From Lucifuga dentata (taxonomy: Eukaryota > Chordata > Actinopteri > Ophidiiformes > Bythitidae): 64,000 bases of DNA. The stretch's first letter is position 1. Each line of letters starts with the position of its first letter. The notes below the pieces were generated by a model. It worked only from the letters and a program-made list of their open reading frames with translations, did no database searches and had not been told where the DNA came from. Shown one piece after another: positions 56,866-64,000 of the stretch. The translations under genes were made by a program, and so were the position numbers. The DNA lies in the NCBI GenBank assembly GCA_014773175.1, contig VXCM01001380.1:62001-126000 (forward strand), written 5' to 3'.

Positions 56866-57001
56866 TCACACACACACACACACTCAGATCCTGCTGCCTG
56901 ACAAACCAGATCAGTGTTTGCTGTTTATTTGCTNCACACACACACACACACTCAGATCCTGCTGCCTGACAAACCAGATCAGTGTTTGCTGTTTATTTGC
57001 T
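56866..57001. repeat. False 67-bp duplication around a 1-N gap
   Basis: (CA)n-ctcagatcctgctgcc through tgtttatttgct occurs twice around N 56934, period 68. Confidence 0.88.
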
Positions 57002-57900
57002 AAAAAAAGAAAACACACCATTGGATATTAAATTCATTGAAACAACACAAACTCTTAGTAAAGCTAATATTTCCGACAGCATTTGAATGCAACAGATTAT
57101 ATCCCAAATACATGAGGAAAAAACAGGTGAAAATAAGCTCAAACTGCAGCTCATTGTGCAGTGTTTTTGTTATATTCCTAATGGCAGGAGACATATGAAG
57201 TGTGTGTGTGTGTGTGTGTGGGTTTGGGATACTGTGTTTATCCTGCTCAAACCACACTTGATCCTCTGCCAAGTGGGTCAGTCTCAGTGGAGCAGCCAAA
57301 CACTGTATAGGAGGAAAAGGAAGGAGGCGAAGAAAAGAGGAAAGAGAAGAAGTCGGGTCAGTGAGGCTGGATGGATGGATGAGTCCAGAAAGAGAGGGAT
57401 GGTGGGTGTTTGGGATGTTTATTCGCAGCAGCCCACCCGGGAAAAGCCCCTCGCTTTTCCTTGAACTCTGCTCACGTTTTATGGAATTGAAAAAAAAAGC
57501 GGCGTGGGGCCATGGCGAGGCCACGGAACAAAAACAATCCCACATCGCTGAGGTCGGCATTTTCACAAAACTGGAAATGTCTTCTGTATGTATGGATGTG
57601 TAAGGGGATTTACTGTGTGTGTGTGTGCGTGTGTGTGTGTGTGCAGCTTAACCACTACCAGATTTGTCCCAGATGTGAGTCAGTGTGAAGCAGCTGGACA
57701 GGTTTGGGGCTTCAGAGGTGGTTACGGCCACGTCTGCACCAACAAAACCAGCTCGCGTTATGAACCGTCGAGACGTGCACGCACACACACATGAAGCATG
57801 CACGTGCACATGACGGCAGATTAATGCTTAAGTTGAAAATGATTGGCTAACCTGCTTCTCAAACAGCTCAAATTACATCTTATGTCTGAAATTCGCTCAT
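57002..57900. other. Noncoding stretch, no gene seen
   Basis: Holds (GT)n arrays at about 57198-57220 and 57613-57643 and a GA-rich run (57308-57353). No recognised exon. Confidence 0.5.
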
Positions 57901-57920
57901 AACAGACTTTCAGCAATTAA

Positions 57921-58066
57921 AGGACCATACTGTCATTTTGTTTGGCAGAAAAATATGATTTTTGTGAAGGCGGGTCCACTGGTTGGTACCAGAGTTTAAC
58001 TTAAAGGACTATACCACCCATTTTCCATGTTTGAGCCTAATATATCCAATTTTCATACATGTTACG
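57921..58066. mobile_element. Two partial left ends of MITE family A with repeat D between
   Basis: attaaaggaccatactgtc (57917 on) and cttaaaggactataccaccc (58000 on) are both left termini, and the second extends about 65 bp. The block 57939-58000 matches repeat D at 27547-27613. It is a mosaic of broken repeats. Confidence 0.65.
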
Positions 58067-58159
58067 TGCTTTGACCGGCCAATCAGAAGAGAGCGGCTTT
58101 TCAGGAAGTGGCCTTATAGAGGCCTGTTTTCACTCAGTGTGCACTATAATGCAAATTGA

Positions 58160-58250
58160 AATGAAAATAAGAACATGGATAGGCTCCAGCCCTCCATGAC
58201 CCTGAAAATGATAAATGAGTGTGGATGACGGATGGGTGGAAATCTGTGTA
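58160..58250. mobile_element. SINE 3' end fragment
   Basis: gataggctccagccctccat, gaccctgaaaatgataaatg and gatggatg-like tail match the 3' end of the common fish tRNA-like repeat. Similar fragments lie at about 35935-35985 and, reversed, about 54040-54066, each beside a family A MITE. Confidence 0.55.
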
Positions 58251-58274
58251 TGTGCCCTTTAAATTTTCTTTTAA

Positions 58275-58847
58275 AGGACCATACTGGCTATTTTGCATGT
58301 TTGAGCCTAATATATACAATTTTCTTACATGTTACGTTACTGACAATCATTTCCCAAAGGATAAAACTGTATTTCAGTTTTCCTGATATTTTGCAAAATC
58401 TCTTAATCTTTCAAAATCAAATATTCAAGTGATACACCCACCTTAAAAATCCATGTTTTTTCTGCTAATAGTTACGCAGCCTTATGAAGTCATGGTCCTT
58501 TAAATTTTTCAATAAATGCAGGTTTTCTTTTGGGGCTATATTCCCTGGTGGAGGCATACATTCATTCTGCACTTTTTATTGCACTTAAATGCTAAAATTA
58601 TGTAACTTCTAAAAAAAAACCTGAATATACGTCTTGTTGGTGATGATGGATTACCTATCCCAAGAACGTTTCAAGTATCAACAAGTTGATTTTAATAGCA
58701 GAATGAACTGAAACTAATGGAGGTCTGGAAGGTAGGAAAAACATTTTTAATTCACCGTTCCAGTATTATGCTTTGGGAACTGATTAACAGTAACATTACA
58801 TGTATGAAAACTGAATATGTTAGATGCAAAATGGGTGGTATGGTCCT
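58275..58847 (+). mobile_element. MITE family A copy (573 bp, forward)
   Basis: TTAA lies at 58271-58274 and 58848-58851. Full interior including the tcctgctaata-type block. The right end has a small deletion (taggctcaaac reduced). Confidence 0.92.
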
Positions 58848-59488
58848 TTAAAATATAATGTCACATGATGATGCAGAAAAAAAGCAGGAATTTTGATTTA
58901 TTCCTTAAAAATTAACTTTAGTTAAAGTTTAGCTTCAGCAGCACTATGATGAGTAAAATCATTGTAGGCCGCTAGCTGTACCACCATACACACACACACA
59001 CACACTGCTGAACACGGCGACCCGTCCAGCTGACAACTACTTCAATTGACTCTTTGGCACAAATCCGGATCAAGATGGTCCAACGTGTTCGGTGAAACTG
59101 GAGTGGCTCTGTTTGACGCGGGGCTGATGTCCGCTCGCCAAACGTGACGCGGACGCACGCCGTCCAGGAGAGGAACCAAATCATCCAGTAAACAGCCTTA
59201 AAACAAGGAGATCAGGACACGTCCATTAGAGGAGAGACGAGGTTATAAAATGCATCTGTTTAAAATATAAAGTGAGACGTTAACGGAAGCTTTTATCATC
59301 TCACGTTTAACACGGCGAGATGATGCAAGGACAGGAAATAACGGGGGAAATAAGAGGAAGGAAACAGTCTGGTGTGTGTGTGTGTGTGTACTTGAGGATT
59401 CCTTTTGTCTGGATGAACTTTAAGTTACTTTACCAGAAAAATCAAATCTTTCTGGAGGTTAAAACCTGCTGGTCATTTTGGGGCGTTT

Positions 59489-59620
59489 CACACCGGCGTG
59501 GTTAATCCGGTTGAATCGGACTTCGGGCGCGTCTGAACGCAGCAGTCCAAGTCGGTTTCGGACTAAAACAACCGAACCGAGACCCAAGGAAGGAGGAATG
59601 GTCCAGTTTCAGCACCAACA
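59489..59620. mobile_element. Likely MITE fragment with GAACCGA-type ends
   Basis: tttcacaccggcgtggttaa, ggttgaatcggac and aaccgaaccgagaccc resemble fish DNA elements that mimic the 25,860 region. Limits are not visible. Confidence 0.3.
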
Positions 59621-59764
59621 GAAACTCCTTGGCCCTCCTTGACCAACCTATCATGTTTTATTTAATCCTAATAATCAATTTCTATCAAGAAGGGCTACAC
59701 AAACAAACAAAAACACATAAACAAGTAAAAAAAAAAAGAAAAAAGTCTTCTCTTGGCAACACAG

Positions 59765-59795
59765 ACATCNTTTTTTTTTTTTTTTTTTTGGAATG
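59765..59795. repeat. Poly-T tract after a 1-N gap
   Basis: N 59770 is followed by about 19 T. A (GT)n array lies at 59847-59872 and a 1-N gap in C-rich DNA at 60316. Confidence 0.8.
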
Positions 59796-60939
59796 CATCC
59801 TCGTGCGTCAGTTTTATGCTTTATTAGATCTTCTGATTCTGCAGCTTGTGTGTGTGTGTGTGTGTGTGTGTGTTCCCATGATCCAGCACATACTGTACAA
59901 GCCGAGCATCACAGTGCGTCTGTTTGTGTTTAGAACACACACGTGTGCGTTTTGTTCACGCACACGTAGCCCGGAGGCTCGCGCCGTCTGTCCCATGAGC
60001 CCGCCTCGGTAACTTTAACCTCCGGCGTTCCCAAAACATAACGAGACGCAATAAAAACGTGACCTACTTTTGTGCGATGGGAGCCTGAGACGAGAGGGGC
60101 CGAGCAGACTGGGTGTCTTTGAGGATTAACACTGTGGAAGTGGTGCCTACACACACACACACATCTCAGATTCCCTCCCCTGCCCTCGTTTGGCCCACAT
60201 CCCACACCGCCTCACGGGACTCCCACCTCGCCTTCACCTCAGGCCACAGCTCATTTGCAGAGGCCATCTTTGTTTCCCCCACCAGTGTTTTGAAGGGATG
60301 GGAGTCACATGCCCCNCTGCCCCCACCCACCCATAGATTTTTCTGGGTGCCAGGTAAGAAAAGGAACCCACATTTAGCGCGATTGTTGCATCCTATAAAG
60401 AAATAGTTGCTGCGGAAAGATTTAGGAGTAAAAACATTCCACAAATATTATTTGGCCCACGGCTACCTCCCACACACACACACACACACACACAGGAGGA
60501 TTATGGTGGAGTGCCATCTTGCCATCTGTGTGGGAGTCTGACATTTTAAACAAATAAAACTCAGAAAACCCTGTCCTGACACTCCTTTTGAGGAGTGATT
60601 CAGCCGCTCGTAGGAGGCTGGAAATGATTTGTCTTAAATCCTGTCAGGGACTTCAAACGCCGCCATCCATTTCTATCAGCGCGCAAAGCCAAACACACAC
60701 AGGAATGACAGGTGAGAGACGTGCGGCTTTAGCAGAAACATCGCTCTCCTCCCGGGCTTTTATTTTGGAGATGGAAACGTGAGCTGGCGTTTTCCAGAAG
60801 CTGCCAGAGAGAGATTTCTGGATGGAATAAGCGTTCGCCTGGTGACTCATCGTGGAGCTCCTCACCTGTCTGCCTACTCAAACACACACCAAACACACAC
60901 CAAACACGCTGACCCCACTCATTTTTTCAGGCCGGTCAT

Positions 60940-61110
60940 CCAGCAAAGGCGAAGCTGTCACCGGCTGGATGAGCGCTGCAGCCATTAGCGTTAGCGGCGT
61001 GGGTCACGGCGGGGAAAGGCCGTCTGCAAAGCCAATTAGCCTCTCAGCGCACCATAAAAACAGAGCCGCCGCAGCTCAGGGGAAAACTTTCCTGGCCTGG
61101 AATCCACGTG
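60940..61110. promoter_or_regulatory. CpG-containing enhancer- or promoter-like block
   Basis: Unique DNA with gccattagcgttagcggcgt, gccaattagcctctcagcgc and cataaaaacagagccgcc: homeobox-type cores plus CpG. Upstream of an A-run gap. Candidate regulatory sequence only. Confidence 0.25.
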
Positions 61111-61175
61111 AAAGATTTTTTTCCAATATTTGGAGCGATGGGGGCGGTTTTACAAAAAGAGAGAGAGAATGGAGG

Positions 61176-61211
61176 GAAAAAAAAAAAAAAAAANAAAAAA
61201 AAAAAAAAAAG
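61176..61211. repeat. Poly-A tract with 1-N gap
   Basis: An A run of about 35 bases is broken by N 61194. Confidence 0.85.
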
Positions 61212-61618
61212 CGAAAACCCAATCTGCTCCACTCCCAAAATATTTGCTCTGCTGAGAAAAACAAAAGCGATCTGATTTATGTTTGGATATATTATTTTTT
61301 TGGTGACACATTTCTCCAAGGAGAGAATTACGGAGCAGATTTTTCATCTCTTTCTGACAGGAAAATTACCGAATGAAGTCGAAATGTTTAGCAGGAGACA
61401 TCGGTAAAGCTCGGTAAAGAGGATGGGAAGTTGCCGAAAACTAAAAGATGGCGGCGGGAATTAAATTAACAGGAAAAATAAAAGTAAAAGTCATAAAGAT
61501 TTAGATTTTCCTCAATATGTGACCTTTGTTGTTTGCATTCTGTGAGCCAAGCAGGTAAAAAGGATTGGGATCCTAATTTTTACTGGGAATTTAAGGTGTC
61601 CAGCCTGTCAACATGCCT

Positions 61619-61866
61619 TCAACATTCCCGTTTTTCCCAGTTTCTCCCATATTTTCACCCCTTGTCCCGACTTGCTCCCATTTGATGATTTCACCCGTAA
61701 ATCTTTGGTATTTTGACAATTATACAGAATCATAATTGGCCCAGTCAAGTTGTTTCGGTCATTATGTGGCCCCCTGGTGGAGCTTTGAAGTATTACAAGT
61801 AGGACCAGGGGACGCCTGAAGCCAAGTGGAACCAAAGTTGATTGAAACAGTTTCTCGTAGGAGCAA
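61619..61866. repeat. Dispersed repeat B, copy 2
   Basis: Same-strand match to 35701-35932 (cattcccgtttttcccagtt ... cagtttctcgtaggagcaat). It keeps a segment around ccccctggtggagct that copy 1 has lost, and whose reverse strand contains the CTCF-like CCACCAGGGGGC. Confidence 0.8.
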
Positions 61867-61919
61867 TAAACAAACATGATACCATCATGCTAGCAAAGGT
61901 TTCAAAAAAGAAAGAATAA

Positions 61920-62090
61920 TGCTGCGTTCGAGCTCCCTCAGAATTCTGATTTTTCTGATCTCCTACTTGGAAAAATGCGTTGGAATGGCATTTGAAGTCG
62001 GAGCTCCGACTGGGAAACTCAGACCAAAATTATCTACCCCGACTTACCGAGTATGACGTCACTCAACATGGCGGCGTGGTGGAAGCGAGC
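61920..62090. mobile_element. Likely dispersed MITE fragment (tgctgcgttc type)
   Basis: atgctgcgttcgagctccct, gaagtcggagctccgact, gacgtcactcaacatggcgg is a pattern repeated across fish genomes. No target duplication was found. Confidence 0.35.
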
Positions 62091-62653
62091 TTTGTGAATG
62101 GAAATGATCAGCTAAAAGGTGAATAAAGTATTTTTTCTTGCGTGAAATTGAAAGAAAAAGGTCAGAATATATCGCCAAGTTAACTATCTATTTTGTATAA
62201 TAACTGCCATGGATACTTAAAAATTTCACTTATCTGCACAAATGTTTAATATCCACTGTGTGTGTGTGTGTGTATAGGGAGTGTTATACGATGGCGAATA
62301 AGTCTGTAGTTGTCCGCTGTTTCTCCACGCCACCCTTTCTCTTCATCTAAGTGAAAATTATTAAAGAAAGAAATTGTTTGCTTAGTTTAAGTTAATTGTA
62401 ATTAATATTACATTGTGCAGTGCAAAGGCCGACCCACGGATGGCTGCAGCTCATCGGGAAAAGTCCTGCCTCTCCCGATGGCCAATCTCTGACCCTGATA
62501 TGAGGTCATCGAGGAGAAAATCTGGTTTGGTGTGAACTCTGCTTCTCCTAAAGATCCGCATTTGTTCCAGCGTGTTCTGCAGAGATTCACGCCATCAGCG
62601 ACTCATTCCATGTGTTTACGTGCAGGATAAAGCTTTGATTTGGCTCAGATTAA

Positions 62654-63234
62654 AGGTCCATACCACCCATTTTGCATGTTTGAGCCTAATATAGTCATTT
62701 TTCATACATGTTACGTTACTGACAATCATTTCCCAAAGGATAAAACTGTATTTCAGCTTTCCTGATATTTTGCAAAATCTCTTAATCTTTCAAAATCAAA
62801 TATTCAAGTGATACACCCACCTTAAAAATCCATGTTTCTCCTGCTAATAGTTACACAGCCTTATGAAGTCACGGTCCTTTAAATTTTTCCTTAAACGCAG
62901 GTCTTCTTTTGGGACTATATTCCCCGGTGGAGGCATACATTCACTCTACACATTTTATTGCACTTAAACGCTAAAATTATGTAACTTCTAAAAAAAAACC
63001 TGAATACACGTCTTGTTGGTGATGATGGATTACCTATCCCAAGAACGTTTACAGTATCAACAAGTTGATTTTAATAGCAGAATGAACTGAAACCAATGGA
63101 GGTCTGGAAGGTAGGAAAAACATTTTTAATTCACTGTTCCAGTAGTATGCTTTGAGAAATGATTGTCAGCAACGTAACGTGTATGAAAATTGAATATATT
63201 AGGCTCAAACATACAAAATGGGTGGTATGGTCCT
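62654..63234 (+). mobile_element. MITE family A copy (581 bp, forward, best preserved)
   Basis: TTAA lies at 62650-62653 and 63235-63238. Intact inverted ends (AGGTCCATACCACCC / GGGTGGTATGGTCCT) and full interior, so it can serve as a reference copy for the family. Confidence 0.94.
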
Positions 63235-63239
63235 TTAAC

Positions 63240-64000
63240 ACTTTGATTTGACTTGGATTAAGGCAATAAAATGAGTTTTTTTTCCAAAAACTTCATGCAA
63301 ACACCTTCATTAGATTGAAGTCGGAGTAAGCTAACGACGTAACAAACCTAGATTATGAAATTATAAATTGATTTCTTTGGACATGTTATAATCTGATGCA
63401 TCACCTCCGATTACTCAACACATCATACTTGTATTAATGCCATAATCAATTAATTAACAGAGTGATAATCTGAGTTTAATATTATTATGCAGACTGTTGT
63501 CTGTGAAAATCTGCTGAACTTTGTGTCTGGATTCTCCACTTTGTCGCTGCTGAAACTCCAACAAAACTCACTGCTGGTGACCTTTAAATCTAACAACCAA
63601 TGAGCGAACAGCAACATGTGAACTAAGCAGAATTCCTTAAAGGAGGAGGAGCTCAATTCCCTGATTTTACCCCACAAATTTAACAATGCACCATGTGTAT
63701 GCGTATGCGAGTTTTTGTTGAGTTGACACGCAGCTTTAAACGCTCCTCTCCTCTTTGGCTTTTCTTGGATCATTCCCCCTTCAACCATATATTATGATTT
63801 ATGTCTTCTGCGATTACAGCACAGAAAGGTAACGCCGGATCGCTGCGCAAACACATACCGGCCGTCTTATTCTGTCCAGATGCTGCGATTAATCAAAGTA
63901 AAAAAAAAAACACCAGAACGGTTCAGAAAGTCACTGAGCATCCGTGGGGTTTGACATTTTACAGATACGAAGCTGCTGGCAACCAGGAAACAAAGAGAGA
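63240..64000. other. Noncoding end of window, no gene seen
   Basis: AT-rich unique DNA. No exon, repeat or RNA gene was recognised before the window ends. Confidence 0.6.

Noticed and set aside
60852..61376. 174-residue + ORF
   Set aside because: It crosses a poly-A tract with a gap, and the peptide is not recognisable.

Overview
The window looks like a teleost fish (probably percomorph) nuclear chromosome. It has split genes with GT-AG introns, very many (CA/GT)n microsatellites, TTAA-flanked MITEs, a fragment of a fish-type non-LTR retrotransposon, and one unmistakable vertebrate chromatin gene. No bacterial, viral, CRISPR or organellar features were seen.

Region 1 (1 to about 12,200, + strand) holds the 3' two thirds of a KDM6A/UTX-type histone H3K27 demethylase. 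I placed 17 coding exons from 969 to 10,989 using splice sites and phase. They encode 1029 residues once one assembly duplication is discounted. The first exons code for a disordered Gln/Ser/Pro/Gly-rich middle region, the later ones for the JmjC catalytic domain and the C-terminal zinc-binding domain. Window residue n corresponds to human KDM6A residue n+372 throughout the catalytic half, so the C-terminus ends exactly where human KDM6A (1401 aa) does. The TPR-coding 5' part lies upstream of the window. The Fe(II) triad and the four zinc cysteines are intact, but two positions I recall as 2-oxoglutarate contacts differ from human (Thr to Ile, Ser to Ala). Introns carry two MITE copies, a 5'-truncated LINE with an 18-bp target duplication, and a probable DNA-transposon relic. 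A roughly 1.2-kb 3'UTR follows, with AATAAA signals.

Region 2 (about 12,200 to 64,000) contains no gene I can recognise. It is a roughly 52-kb gene desert made of AT-rich unique sequence, microsatellite clusters (densest at 19-22 kb and 54.6-55.7 kb), many copies of one TTAA/AGG...CCT MITE family, a complete piggyBac-type MITE, a diverged 419-bp tandem duplication, SINE/LINE/hAT-like relics, several perfect palindromes, and blocks whose composition and motif content resemble conserved noncoding enhancers. Motif matches include a full CTCF core and RFX X-boxes. A few splice-flanked open segments (34,018; 48,301; 50,787; 13,082 minus) are phase-compatible but unproven.

Assembly: 26 single-N gaps, one 10-N gap and one 18-N gap are present. 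Nine single-N gaps sit between perfect direct repeats of 62-67 bp, a k-mer-sized overlap that was not merged. One of these creates a false frameshift inside a KDM6A exon. No clearly new biological system is evident. The most interesting items are the altered cofactor-pocket residues of the KDM6A protein, the collapse artefacts, the MITE family, and the long palindromes.
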